64,000 bases of DNA from Flammeovirgaceae bacterium BBD 1991-12. Lineage in GTDB: Bacteria; Bacteroidota; Bacteroidia; Cytophagales; Cyclobacteriaceae. The position numbers were made by a program, and so were the translations under genes. The DNA is taken from contig LYSV01000014.1 of the NCBI GenBank assembly GCA_001657315.1, positions 1-64,000 of the forward strand. The letters run 5' to 3'. Below are positions 28,493 to 37,573 of the stretch, piece by piece. Each line of letters begins with the position of its first letter. Within the stretch, counting starts at the first letter, position 1. The notes below the pieces were generated by a model, which saw only the letters and a list, made by a program, of their open reading frames with translations, ran no database searches and was not told the origin of the DNA.

Positions 28493-29053
28493 ATGTCTCT
28501 CTTTAAGGATCCTGTACAGTTTGAGATAGCCTATAAGCAATTTTTCCCCATGCTTACAGGGTTTGCTTTTCAATATGTGGAGGACAGGGATATTGCAGAG
28601 GATATTGTTCAGGAGGTTTTCAGTAAAATCTGGAACCAATCTGATCGCATTGAGATACGGACCAATGTTAAGTCGTACCTGTTCGGAGCTGTCCGGAATG
28701 CATGCCTGAACCATCTAAAACATCGAAAAGTGGTAGAAACGTATGCCAGAGAAACCACAAGGGTTGAAATGCCGGATCAGGCGGCAGTCATGGAGATGGA
28801 CGAGCTGCAGGAAAAGATCAATGAGGCACTGGATCAGCTCCCGGAAAAACGCAGGCAGATCTTTGAGCTTAGCCGTTTTGAGGGAAAGAAGTACCATGAA
28901 ATAGCGGAAGAACTGGATATTTCCATTAAAACAGTTGAAACGCAAATGAGCAGGGCATTGAAGGTGATGAGGAAGGCACTGGGATCATATTTGGTATATT
29001 TGATCATCTTCTCATGGATCATGTTACTGGAGGCTTGTCAGGGTAAAATTTAA
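28493..29053 (+). CDS. ECF sigma-70 factor of the FecI/RpoE type
   Basis: The 186-residue product has region 2 (FAFQYVEDRDIAEDIVQEVF, KIWNQSDRIEIRTNVKSYLF) and region 4 (LPEKRRQIFELSRFEGKKYH, EIAEELDISIKTVETQMSRA), the standard ECF layout in Bacteroidota. The C-terminus ends in a hydrophobic stretch (YLVYLIIFSWIMLLEACQG) longer than usual. It is followed 24 nt later by a FecR anti-sigma gene and should direct transcription of this operon when released. Confidence 0.92.
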   Translation: MSLFKDPVQFEIAYKQFFPMLTGFAFQYVEDRDIAEDIVQEVFSKIWNQSDRIEIRTNVKSYLFGAVRNACLNHLKHRKVVETYARETTRVEMPDQAAVMEMDELQEKINEALDQLPEKRRQIFELSRFEGKKYHEIAEELDISIKTVETQMSRALKVMRKALGSYLVYLIIFSWIMLLEACQGKI

Positions 29054-29077
29054 AGTAGTTGTCGAAAAATCAGACAG

Positions 29078-30070
29078 GTGAATTTGGATAAAAACGATAC
29101 TGAACGCGAAGAGATACTCTACCGGTACTTTCAGAAGGAACTGACTGCCACGGAAAGGGCTGAGGTGGAGGCGTGGAGTGCTATGTCCCCGGAGAATAAA
29201 CGGCTGTTTGATGAGATCAAAATCACGTTTCTGGACCTGAAGGGGATGGCATACTATAAAAGCACGGAGCTTCATGAGGTGGACCAGTCATGGGAAAAAT
29301 TCAAAAAGGACAATAAGGTGAGGGATATGCATGCTGCATCATCGAAATCCTTCACTTTCCTTAAAGTTGCTGCAAGTGTTGCCATATTGATAGCCGCCAC
29401 TTTTGGCATTTATTATTATCAGATCAGGGTGCAGGAGGTGACTATCGTTAATACGGATCAGGTTGGGGAGATTACCCTTTCGGACGGGTCGGCGATCTCG
29501 CTTAATGAAGGCGCCAGTATCGAATACCTGCAACCTTTCCAAAACGAAGAACGGAGGGTAAAGTTGATAGGAGAGGCCTACTTCGAGGTAGCAGGCATGC
29601 CTGAAAGGCCTTTCGTGGTGGAGACTGGCGATGCGGAAGTAAGAGTACTGGGCACCCGGTTTTTCATTAACAGGCCTGCCGAAAAAGATATTAGTGTACA
29701 GGTGGAAGAGGGAAAGGTGCTGGTCTCCTACAAGGATCTGCATCAGATCATCGACGCCGGGGAGTCGGTCACCCTGGATCTGCAAAACAAACGCCTGACC
29801 GAAACTGAAGATGCAAGCGGCTTGACTTCCTTCTGGAAAACCCGGAGGTTGGTTTTCAGGCTTACCTCACTTACGGATGTGATCGATGTCGTCAATAAAG
29901 CATACGATATATCTGTACAACTGGAAGGGTCTACGGAAGGTTGCTCCCTCACCGTGACATTCGACAACGAAGAATTTGAAAATGTACTGGAGGTTATTTC
30001 CGGCACTTTGAACTATGAATTAACGGAGGACCAGGGCGCCTACACTTTGAAGGGAAATGGCTGTCAGTAA
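29078..30070 (+). CDS. FecR-family anti-sigma factor
   Basis: The 330-residue product starts at GTG 29078. A cytoplasmic N-terminus (EEILYRYFQKELTATERAEV; EAWSAMSPENKRLF) precedes one membrane helix (about 88-108, FLKVAASVAILIAATFGIYY), then the periplasmic FecR domain (EITLSDGSAISLNEGASIEY; RRVKLIGEAYFEVAG; FVVETGDAEVRVLGTRF) and a C-terminal DUF4974-like domain (SLTDVIDVVNKAYDISVQL). It should hold the upstream sigma factor and release it on a signal from the outer membrane. The 3' end overlaps the next gene by 14 nt. Confidence 0.92.
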   Translation: MNLDKNDTEREEILYRYFQKELTATERAEVEAWSAMSPENKRLFDEIKITFLDLKGMAYYKSTELHEVDQSWEKFKKDNKVRDMHAASSKSFTFLKVAASVAILIAATFGIYYYQIRVQEVTIVNTDQVGEITLSDGSAISLNEGASIEYLQPFQNEERRVKLIGEAYFEVAGMPERPFVVETGDAEVRVLGTRFFINRPAEKDISVQVEEGKVLVSYKDLHQIIDAGESVTLDLQNKRLTETEDASGLTSFWKTRRLVFRLTSLTDVIDVVNKAYDISVQLEGSTEGCSLTVTFDNEEFENVLEVISGTLNYELTEDQGAYTLKGNGCQ

Positions 30071-31775
30071 AATCACTTTACTGAGTACTTTTCTTTCTAT
30101 ATCCATTTTTTTGTATGGACAGTCTCCTGACGAGGATCAAAAAATCTCTATCTCTTTCAGCAATGAACCCCTACAGGCAGCCTTGTTAAGGCTGGACGAA
30201 GCTTCTGACCACCGGCTTTCATACAATCCAAGGGTACTGCCATCAGGTGTAATCCTCAATCAGTCATTCGAGTCGGAGGCCCCTGAAACTATTCTCAAGG
30301 AAATTTTGGGCAATACCTTCGAATTGAAACATATTGGCAATTATATCATTATTCAGAAAGCCAACCTCACCAAAAAGGAAAAGGCCACTTTCCAGCTCAA
30401 GGGTGGTGTGAAAGACGCTGCTACCGGTAAGGAGCTAATGGACGTATCGATATATGAAGTTAACTCATTGCAATCCACCCTGTCCAATGAAAAGGGTGAA
30501 TTTGATCTTGAAGCGGAGACCCATTTCGAGGAAGCTACCTTCGTCATCAGTAAAAGATTTTATCAGGACACCGTCGTGCGGGTGAGCCAGCTTCGTGCCC
30601 TGGAGAGTCCTATTGTGCTTAAGGAGGAAAAGATCACCAAAGGCCGAAAATCGATCCGTGAGAGAGTGAACGTATTACCGAGCCGGCTTGCTAAATTTTT
30701 CACATCGGATAAGAGCCGTAAAAATGCTCAGAACGTCAATTTTGTGGATACCAGGCCGTTCCAGTTTTCACTCGTCCCGTCCATTGGCACTAACAGAAAG
30801 CTGAGCAGCCAGGTCAGGAATAAGGTCTCCCTTAATCTCATGGCCGGGTATGCTTACGGAGTTCGCGGTGTTGAAATGGGCGGGCTCTACAACATTGACA
30901 GGGAGGAAGTAAGAGGTATCCAGGTAGGGGGCTTTGGCAATACGGTGGGAGGAGAGGTACATGGACTGCAGGCCGGTGGGTTTATTAACACTACAAGGGA
31001 TTATGTATACGGAGCACAGATCGCCGGGTTTATAAATGTAGCTTCGGATAGTGTCAACGGCTTCCAAATGGGAGGGTTTACCAATGTGACAAGGGAAATA
31101 CGTGGACTTCAAATTGCAGGTTTCAATAATCACACCAGCAACATGGCCGGATTCCAATTGTCCGGATTCATTAATACCACCAGGCTTATGGATGGATTTC
31201 AACTCGCAGGCTTTATGAATGTAGCGAAAGAAGTAAGGGGTCTTCAGCTGAGTGTAGTGAATATAGCTGATTCTGTAGCTTCAGGGATGCAGTTTGGTTT
31301 AATCAACATCTCCAGGAAAAATGGATTTATTTCCCCTGCACTTGAATCTGATGACGTAATTCCCTACCGGTTGTCATTCCGGTCAGGTATAAACCGCTTT
31401 TATTCTGTGTTGTCGGCAGGTATTCGTGGGGATGACTACTGGAGCTACGGAGTTGGATTTGGCTCCAGGTTATTTCTTCGGAATAAAACAACATTCTTCA
31501 TAAACCCGGAATTCAGATGGTTTAACCTGGCAGAAGGCCGGATCAGGGAAGACGAAAACAACTATCTGATGAGATTCAATTTAAACCTGGGTTACCAGAT
31601 CTTCAAACGTTTGTCAGTCACCACCGGTCCATCCGTTAATTTCTATGCGACCAACCAACTGGACGAAACCGGCGAGCCGATCATCGATATTGCAGGAAGA
31701 CCTTTTCTGGATCGATCGTCCGGCAACAGCCGGTATCAACTCTGGATCGGCTACACCGTAGGTGTCGGGTTTTAA
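30057..31775 (+). CDS. STN-domain protein with LA_2272-type surface repeats
   Basis: The 572-residue product has a signal peptide (about 1-21, LYGQ), an STN domain (ISISFSNEPLQAALLRLDEA; LNQSFESEAPETILKEILG), a carboxypeptidase-regulatory-like domain (about 112-190), then a region of about 7 repeats of the form G.Q.GGF.N (about 270-410: GIQVGGFGNTVGGEVHGLQA; GAQIAGFINVASDSVNG). The end is a beta-barrel-like tail, YQLWIGYTVGVGF, with C-terminal Phe. STN domains normally sit on TonB receptors that signal to FecR. Here the domain is on a repeat/barrel protein. The gene overlaps fecR, so it is likely the signalling partner. The repeat part is 60-70% similar by eye to the next gene. Confidence 0.75.
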   Translation: MAVSKITLLSTFLSISIFLYGQSPDEDQKISISFSNEPLQAALLRLDEASDHRLSYNPRVLPSGVILNQSFESEAPETILKEILGNTFELKHIGNYIIIQKANLTKKEKATFQLKGGVKDAATGKELMDVSIYEVNSLQSTLSNEKGEFDLEAETHFEEATFVISKRFYQDTVVRVSQLRALESPIVLKEEKITKGRKSIRERVNVLPSRLAKFFTSDKSRKNAQNVNFVDTRPFQFSLVPSIGTNRKLSSQVRNKVSLNLMAGYAYGVRGVEMGGLYNIDREEVRGIQVGGFGNTVGGEVHGLQAGGFINTTRDYVYGAQIAGFINVASDSVNGFQMGGFTNVTREIRGLQIAGFNNHTSNMAGFQLSGFINTTRLMDGFQLAGFMNVAKEVRGLQLSVVNIADSVASGMQFGLINISRKNGFISPALESDDVIPYRLSFRSGINRFYSVLSAGIRGDDYWSYGVGFGSRLFLRNKTTFFINPEFRWFNLAEGRIREDENNYLMRFNLNLGYQIFKRLSVTTGPSVNFYATNQLDETGEPIIDIAGRPFLDRSSGNSRYQLWIGYTVGVGF

Positions 31776-31795
31776 AAAAGTTGAAAAGTTTGTCC

Positions 31796-31831
31796 GGGTA
31801 AAACCTGTTTGAGGTTCCTCAGCTTCAAAAA
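31796..31831 (+). repeat. Leader repeat, copy 1 (copy 2 at 33003-33038)
   Basis: GGGTAAAACCTG (31796-31807) and AGGTTCCTCAGCTTCAAAAA (31812-31831) recur with the same 4-bp gap at 33003-33014 and 33019-33038. Both copies lie just before a start codon, and the similarity runs into the first codons (MKTQNRNYFIY and MKIQNRYFFIF). This suggests duplication of leader and gene start, or a shared post-transcriptional control element. Confidence 0.7.
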
Positions 31832-31842
31832 ACAGGTTTGAA

Positions 31843-32958
31843 ATGAAAACTCAAAATCGCAACTATTTTATTTATTGTCTGGTGCTCCTCCTATGTCCTG
31901 TCATCGGGCACTCGCAGCAAACACAAAGCACAGATACCAGAACATTCCAATTATCACTGGTTACGCCGGTTGGTTCCAACGGGCGACTAAGTAGCCAGGT
32001 CTCTAACAAAATTTCGCTTAACCTGATAGCAGGATACGCCTATGGCGTCAGGGCTGTGGAAGTTGGTGGCTTTTACAACATAGTGAAGAGAGACGTGAAA
32101 GGTGTGCAGGTAAGTGGATTTGGCAACAACACCGGTGGAGAGGTGAATGGCCTTCAATTGGGAGGATTCATCAATACCAACAAAGGTAAAGTGGAGGGAG
32201 CTCAGATCGCAGGATTTTTGAATCTCGTCTCCGATAGTGTCAGAGGATATCAGTTGGGTGGATTTACCAATGTTTCCGGAGCAACAAAGGGACTTCAGAT
32301 AGCCGGGTTCACCAATCACAGCAAGGGAACGGAGGGAGCTCAGCTGGCCGGCTTCATCAATACCAGTGAGGATGTTGATGGATTTCAGCTGGCTGGCTTT
32401 ATCAATGTGGCCAAACAGGTAAAGGGAGTACAGTTCAGCCTTGTAAACGTGGCCGACAGCGTAGCTTCGGGGGTACAGGTCGGTCTGATCAATATCACCA
32501 AAAAAAATGGATTTATTTCACCGGCGATTGAATCCGATGATGTAATCCCTCTCCGGCTGACTTTCCGGTCAGGAGTGGACCGGTTCTATTCGGTATTGAC
32601 TGCTGGCCTGCATGAAGACGACTATTGGTCTTATGGCGCAGGATTTGGCTCCAGATTATTCCTGCCGGGCAGAACATTGTTCATTAACCCGGAACTCACA
32701 TGGCATCACATTAATGAAGACCGGGTAAAAACGGATCAGAACAATCACCAGATAAAACTCGGCTTGAACATAGGCTACCAGCTTTTGAAACATCTGTACA
32801 TTACCGGCGGCCCCACGCTCAATCTTTACATAAGCAACCGGTTGGACGAATCCGGCAAACCCGTGATAGATATTGCTGACAACCCTTTCTGGGATGAAAA
32901 AAGAGGTAGAAACAGATATCAAATGTGGATTGGCTACACGATCGGCATCGGGTTTTAA
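31843..32958 (+). CDS. LA_2272-type surface repeat protein (STN-less paralogue)
   Basis: The 371-residue product has a signal peptide (IGHSQQ), then closely repeats the C-terminal two thirds of the previous protein: FQLSLVTPVGSNGRLSSQVS, the G.Q..GF.N repeats (GVQVSGFGNNTGGEVNGLQL; GAQIAGFLNLVSDSVRG), the block NGFISPAIESDDVIPLRLTF, and the barrel end YQMWIGYTIGIGF. It lacks the STN and regulatory-like domains. The pair arose by tandem duplication. It is likely an outer-membrane or surface protein of the same operon. Function unknown. Confidence 0.72.
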   Translation: MKTQNRNYFIYCLVLLLCPVIGHSQQTQSTDTRTFQLSLVTPVGSNGRLSSQVSNKISLNLIAGYAYGVRAVEVGGFYNIVKRDVKGVQVSGFGNNTGGEVNGLQLGGFINTNKGKVEGAQIAGFLNLVSDSVRGYQLGGFTNVSGATKGLQIAGFTNHSKGTEGAQLAGFINTSEDVDGFQLAGFINVAKQVKGVQFSLVNVADSVASGVQVGLINITKKNGFISPAIESDDVIPLRLTFRSGVDRFYSVLTAGLHEDDYWSYGAGFGSRLFLPGRTLFINPELTWHHINEDRVKTDQNNHQIKLGLNIGYQLLKHLYITGGPTLNLYISNRLDESGKPVIDIADNPFWDEKRGRNRYQMWIGYTIGIGF

Positions 32959-33048
32959 TGAACCCTGGATCAAAGTAGTAAAAAAATAAAAAAGACCTGT
33001 CAGGGTAAAACCTGGTCAAGGTTCCTCAGCTTCAAAAACAAACTCAAA

Positions 33049-35409
33049 ATGAAAATTCAAAATCGTTATTTCTTTATTTTTTATGTGGTGTTCCTTCTTG
33101 TTTACTCTCCGGGATACACCCAGCAGATCACACAAAACATCAAAGGGCTGATCCTGGACCAGGACTCGAAATCGCCACTTATCGGAGCAACAGTCGTGGT
33201 ATTGGGATCTGATCCGGTCCTGGGAGGAGTCACTGATGCAGATGGGTCCTTCAGGATCACAGGTGTGCCCATCGGCAGGGTTACCTTGAAAGTGAGCTAT
33301 ATCGGCTACGAAGACAGGATCATCCCCAATCTTTTAATTAGCTCATCCAAGGAAGTTATCCTGGATATTACTCTGGAAGAGTCATTTGAGCGCCTTGATG
33401 AAATAGTCGTTACTGCACAAAAGGACAAATCCGAAGTGCTCAACGAGATGTCACTGGTAAGTGCCAGGTCTTTCTCCGTGGAGGAGACCAAGCGATTTGC
33501 CGGCTCCTTTAACGACCCGGCCAGGCTGGCTTCCGCCTTTGCCGGAGTGGCAAATTCACCCGAAGGCAACAACGATATAATCGTGCGGGGCAATTCTTCC
33601 AAAGGCATCCTGTGGAGACTAGAGGGTGTGGAAATTCCCAACCCCAATCACTTTGCCAGTGACGGGGCTACAGGCGGCCCTATCAATGCGCTAAGCAGCA
33701 ACATGCTCAGTGATTCGGATTTTATGAGCGGGGCATTTGCACCGGAATATGGCAATGCTCTTTCCGGAGTATTTGACATGAAACTAAAAAGGGGGAATTA
33801 TGATCAGAATGAATATACAGTCGGCTTAAGTACCCTCGGGATCGACCTGGCTGCAGAAGGCCCGCTCAATTCGAAGGGGGGATCGTATATCGCCAACTAT
33901 CGGTACTCATCCCTTGACCTGATTGACAGGGCAGGCGTAGTGGATTTCGGGGGAGTGCCAAGGTATCAGGACTTTACTTACAATATTTATTTGCCCTTGA
34001 ACAAACGGCATTTCCTATCCATGTTTGGGCTCGGGGGCGTCAGTAGCATTTCCACGGTAGATGAGGATGAAGACACGGAGGAAAATCTCACGCGCAACAC
34101 TTTTGAAGCTTCAATGGGCACAGCAGGTTTTATTCACAACTTCCTGATCACGGATAATTCCTATCTGAAGTCATTCGTATCTCTTTCCCGGACCACACTG
34201 GAATCTGACTCGGACCTCCCCACCGCTGTGGATAATGATCAGTTTTACAATGTATTCAATGATGATTTTACCAGAACCTATATCCGAACCGGATCCACAT
34301 ACGGTCATAAGTTCAACTCACGGAATAAAGTGGAGGTCGGGTTTATTTACAACCGTATCGGATACAACATGGTCCAGAATGCGTGGAACTATGAAAGGGA
34401 CCAGATAGAAAATGAACTGAGTGACGAAGGAGCTACTGAGCGTATACAGGCGTTTGCCACCTGGAAATTCAGGCTCACCGAAGACATGACCATGACCAGC
34501 GGGGCGCATTTCAACGGATTGACACTTAACAATTCCTACTCCTTTGAACCACGGCTGGCCTTCAGGTGGGATTTCACAGAAGGAAAAGCCCTGAGTTTCG
34601 GTGGTGGTCTGCACAGCAAAATGGAAAGCCCGGCTGTTTACCTTTGGAGATTTGAAGATGAAAACGGCTCTTTCATACAACCCAACAGGGACCTGGAGAT
34701 GTCTAAGGCGGCTCACCTGGTGCTGGGATATGATCAACAACTTGGACCTCATACTCGCCTGAAATCAGAGGTGTACTACCAGCACCTGTATGATTCACCG
34801 ATAGAAGATGACCCCAACAGTACCTACTCACTACTGAATGAGAACGAGCAATACACCCCCCGGCGACTGGTAAATGATGGTGAGGGCAGAAACTACGGAG
34901 TGGAACTGACACTGGAGCGGTACCTGCACAAAGGATTTTACTACCTCACCTCAGCTTCTGTTTTCAGGTCATTCTACACCCCTAAGGACGGAAAGGAAAG
35001 GGAAACAGCCTATGCCAGTGATTATATCTTCAACTTTCTTGGCGGAAAGGAATTCAGAATGGGTCCGGCAAACAAAAACCGTGTCCTGTTCATCAATGCC
35101 AAGATCTCTTTGATCGGTGGTAAACGATACACACCCATTGATCTGGAAGCTTCCAGAGCAGCAGGCGAGGAGATCCGCCAGGAAGACAGGCCGTTCTCAG
35201 CCAAATCGGATGACCTGTTCATTCCTAACCTGGCCATAGGCATTAGAAGGAACCGGGCCAGGTCTACTCATGAGTTTAAAATTGATGTACAGAATGTGAC
35301 CAATAATGCTGCTGTAGTACAGGAATACTACATCCAGCAAACGCAGGAGATCGAGGAATTGCCACAACTGGGGACTTTCCCGACTATCTCGTATACCATT
35401 AATTTCTAG
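33049..35409 (+). CDS. TonB-dependent outer-membrane receptor
   Basis: The 786-residue product has a signal peptide, a carboxypeptidase-regulatory-like domain (GLILDQDSKSPLIGATVVVL; GSFRITGVPIGRVTLKVSYI), a plug (LDEIVVTAQKDKSEVLNEMS; NDIIVRGNSSKGILWRLEG) and a barrel ending FPTISYTINF. It does not carry an STN domain, although it lies in an ECF/FecR operon. No SusD neighbour is present, so a non-SusCD cargo such as a metal chelate or peptide is more likely than a glycan. The strong hairpin at 35508-35561 follows. Confidence 0.88.
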   Translation: MKIQNRYFFIFYVVFLLVYSPGYTQQITQNIKGLILDQDSKSPLIGATVVVLGSDPVLGGVTDADGSFRITGVPIGRVTLKVSYIGYEDRIIPNLLISSSKEVILDITLEESFERLDEIVVTAQKDKSEVLNEMSLVSARSFSVEETKRFAGSFNDPARLASAFAGVANSPEGNNDIIVRGNSSKGILWRLEGVEIPNPNHFASDGATGGPINALSSNMLSDSDFMSGAFAPEYGNALSGVFDMKLKRGNYDQNEYTVGLSTLGIDLAAEGPLNSKGGSYIANYRYSSLDLIDRAGVVDFGGVPRYQDFTYNIYLPLNKRHFLSMFGLGGVSSISTVDEDEDTEENLTRNTFEASMGTAGFIHNFLITDNSYLKSFVSLSRTTLESDSDLPTAVDNDQFYNVFNDDFTRTYIRTGSTYGHKFNSRNKVEVGFIYNRIGYNMVQNAWNYERDQIENELSDEGATERIQAFATWKFRLTEDMTMTSGAHFNGLTLNNSYSFEPRLAFRWDFTEGKALSFGGGLHSKMESPAVYLWRFEDENGSFIQPNRDLEMSKAAHLVLGYDQQLGPHTRLKSEVYYQHLYDSPIEDDPNSTYSLLNENEQYTPRRLVNDGEGRNYGVELTLERYLHKGFYYLTSASVFRSFYTPKDGKERETAYASDYIFNFLGGKEFRMGPANKNRVLFINAKISLIGGKRYTPIDLEASRAAGEEIRQEDRPFSAKSDDLFIPNLAIGIRRNRARSTHEFKIDVQNVTNNAAVVQEYYIQQTQEIEELPQLGTFPTISYTINF

Positions 35410-35507
35410 TGTGGTGTCACGTTGAAATGACGTAAGAGATACAGATGAAGCAGGATTGGGAAACCTCGATGAGTCAGCTCGCATTCGCATTCACAGAACC
35501 CCGTGGG

Positions 35508-35561
35508 GAATCCTGTGGATCCACTGGACTCTGTGGAGAGTCCGGTGGATCCACAGGATTC
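35508..35561. repeat. Long perfect-but-one hairpin with nested BamHI-type palindromes
   Basis: The arms 35508-35530 and 35539-35561 pair over 22 of 23 bases (outer part GAATCCTGTGGATCCAC, inner GGACT) around an 8-nt loop. Each arm contains GTGGATCCAC, itself a palindrome. It lies 99 bp past the TonB receptor stop. There is no T-run, so it may be a palindromic repeat element or an RNA stabiliser as much as a terminator. Confidence 0.65.
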
Positions 35562-35628
35562 CGTGAACCGTAGGCTAAATATATATTTGCCAGATAACTG
35601 TGTTAAATGGGAAAATTAGGATCGATAC

Positions 35629-35661
35629 GATAGTTTTCGTCTGCAGGAAAATTGCTGGTAA
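35629..35661. repeat. 33-bp dispersed repeat, copy 1 (copy 2 at 40294-40326)
   Basis: The sequence starting GATAGTTTTCGTCTGCAG and ending TTGCTGGTAA recurs at 40294-40326 with 31 of 33 bases identical and the same orientation. Both copies are in gene-free spacers of the 35.6-48.4 kb block. The rest of the 35410-35790 spacer holds the hairpin at 35508 and, at about 35777, GTGCTATATTG, which recurs near 48350. Confidence 0.65.
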
Positions 35662-35790
35662 CGATCCAGGTATGGCACGTGCTTCTGGACATTTTTGATA
35701 TCGACTAAAATATCGGATTGCACATCAATTGCAAGGAACCACCTGGAGGCATCCTGATATGCATCGGGACAGGTAGTGCTATATTGATTG

Positions 35791-36750
35791 TTATTGGCTT
35801 TTATGTTTTTTTATTTCTTCATTGCTAAGCCCTAAAAAACTGGCTGCATTGTTATAGAAAATATTTTCCTTTTGTTCTAAACTAAGAAAATCAGCTGCAT
35901 TTATACCTTCAATGGCCTTTTCGATTGTAGATGGCCAAACCATTTGATCCGTTCCAAACATTATTCTATTGCCAAAGCCAGAATCAAAAAGACCTTTTAA
36001 ATAATTATGAAGTTCGTTCGTGGGGAGTATCCAACTGATTCCGCCGAGCTCGATGTATAGCTGTGGATGAGCGTACATAAGGGCTTTCATATCTTCCAGA
36101 TACGGCCAACCACCATGAGCTAAGTAAATCTTTATTTTAGGATGATCCACCAGTACTTCTTCAATTTGCATTGGATTTGAGTTAGCGGCACGAACGCTTT
36201 TCAACCCCATATAATAAATCCCACCGGGGGGGCCGCCGGGAAAAATATGATACCCAATAGGAATGTTCAGCTCTTCAGCCAGATCAAAATAGGGAGTTAA
36301 AGAGGCATCATCTGCTTTTAATCCTCCATAGAATGACACAATCTCACCAATCGCGTGCAACTGACTCTGATTGTGCCTTTCTCGAAGGGAGTCTGCCGAT
36401 ACATTTCTTCCACTTATGATTATTCTATCTGGATCCACATCATACCATAGCTCGCCATCCGAAGTCATTGCCTTCACAATATTATTCCGCTCCAGTATTT
36501 TGAGCGTTTCTATTTTCTGTTCCTCAGGCCCGTTGACTCCCTTGAATTTGTCTCCTGTTAGTGGGTTAGTATAGTCGACTCCAAACATTGTTGAGCCTGC
36601 TTCCTGGTCATAGGCATGAATATGCATGTCAATAATCGGACCAGTATATTTTTCCGTTACTTGAGTTTCCGGGCTGTCTTGTCTGGCTGTTGTAGAACAC
36701 CCACATACTACAATTAAAATGACCAGGTATCTAAATGGTTGATTTTTCAT
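35791..36750 (-). CDS. Amidohydrolase-family lipoprotein (TIM-barrel metal hydrolase)
   Basis: The 319-residue product has a lipoprotein signal (VVCGCSTTARQ), the metal motif IDMHIHAYDQ, and later barrel motifs IGYHIFPGGPPGG, KIYLAHGGWPYLEDM and NRIMFGTDQMVWPSTIEKA, as in the amidohydrolase 2 (ACMSD-like) group. Periplasmic or outer-membrane-bound. The substrate is unknown. The next gene upstream is 48 bp away on the same strand, but a small inverted repeat (ATAACG near 36773, CGTTAT near 36800) lies in the gap, as in other spacers of this block. Confidence 0.78.
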   Translation of the reverse strand: MKNQPFRYLVILIVVCGCSTTARQDSPETQVTEKYTGPIIDMHIHAYDQEAGSTMFGVDYTNPLTGDKFKGVNGPEEQKIETLKILERNNIVKAMTSDGELWYDVDPDRIIISGRNVSADSLRERHNQSQLHAIGEIVSFYGGLKADDASLTPYFDLAEELNIPIGYHIFPGGPPGGIYYMGLKSVRAANSNPMQIEEVLVDHPKIKIYLAHGGWPYLEDMKALMYAHPQLYIELGGISWILPTNELHNYLKGLFDSGFGNRIMFGTDQMVWPSTIEKAIEGINAADFLSLEQKENIFYNNAASFLGLSNEEIKKHKSQ

Positions 36751-36798
36751 AGTACTTACAATTATTCATAACGCTGTTGACAACGCGTTTACAATTCG

Positions 36799-37527
36799 TT
36801 ATCCTTTTATGGCTGTTTCTAATACTGATTGGATTGCTCTTGATTTACCCATTGGTTCAAGAAAGCAATTAAATAGGTTTACCGCAATTACGAGAAATGT
36901 AGCCGGATGTCTCAGCTTATCGTATTTAATCGCAGTTAGAATCGTTAGAACTATTATGACAAAACTTGCCAAATAGATAGCGGTCATGACATTCAGATCA
37001 GGACTAAATCCTTCAATTACGATTTGAACAAACTGAATGCCTCTGCCTAAAGCAGGCAACATGATAATAAAAACAGTGGATATTAACCACCAAACGTGAT
37101 TTTCTAAATCTTTTCTCTGAGTTATACTTTTTATTACTGCGTACATGAAGGCACTTATCATAACCATTTCTACAACTGCTATTCCATAGAAAAACCAATC
37201 ATTGAACGGCCCGAACCTTCCTGGATTTGCTTGAGATATTTGTACCAATTTGATGTCCCTATACATCATGTTAAGTGAACCAATTCCAACACCTCCAGCT
37301 ACAAATATGCCAATGATACCGTTGGTCCGATGAATACTCATTTTTCCATGCGTTGCATAATAGGGCTGAAATACCAGGAATAAGTACCAGATACTACCAG
37401 CCCAATAATGAATGTGAATTGACCAGGCGTTGTCAGTAAAATCACCCCAATAGTCCATAAATATGCCCAATTGCATCAGTACCATTGGGATAATCATCCA
37501 TTTATGAAGATTCCTATACTTATCCAT
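36799..37527 (-). CDS. Integral membrane protein of unknown function
   Basis: The 242-residue product has about seven hydrophobic segments (for example WMIIPMVLMQLGIFMDYWGD, WAGSIWYLFLVFQPYYATHG, VFIIMLPALGRGIQF, IYLASFVIIVLTILTAI) and several conserved-looking His residues (HIHYWAG, THGKMSIHRTNG). The layout recalls DUF2306-like membrane proteins, but I cannot assign it. It stands between the amidohydrolase and DUF3179 genes with 46-48 bp gaps. Confidence 0.6.
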   Translation of the reverse strand: MDKYRNLHKWMIIPMVLMQLGIFMDYWGDFTDNAWSIHIHYWAGSIWYLFLVFQPYYATHGKMSIHRTNGIIGIFVAGGVGIGSLNMMYRDIKLVQISQANPGRFGPFNDWFFYGIAVVEMVMISAFMYAVIKSITQRKDLENHVWWLISTVFIIMLPALGRGIQFVQIVIEGFSPDLNVMTAIYLASFVIIVLTILTAIKYDKLRHPATFLVIAVNLFNCFLEPMGKSRAIQSVLETAIKG

Positions 37528-37573
37528 ACAGTTTGACTTTTACTATCCTTATTCTTTTCGGTTGGTTATGGGC

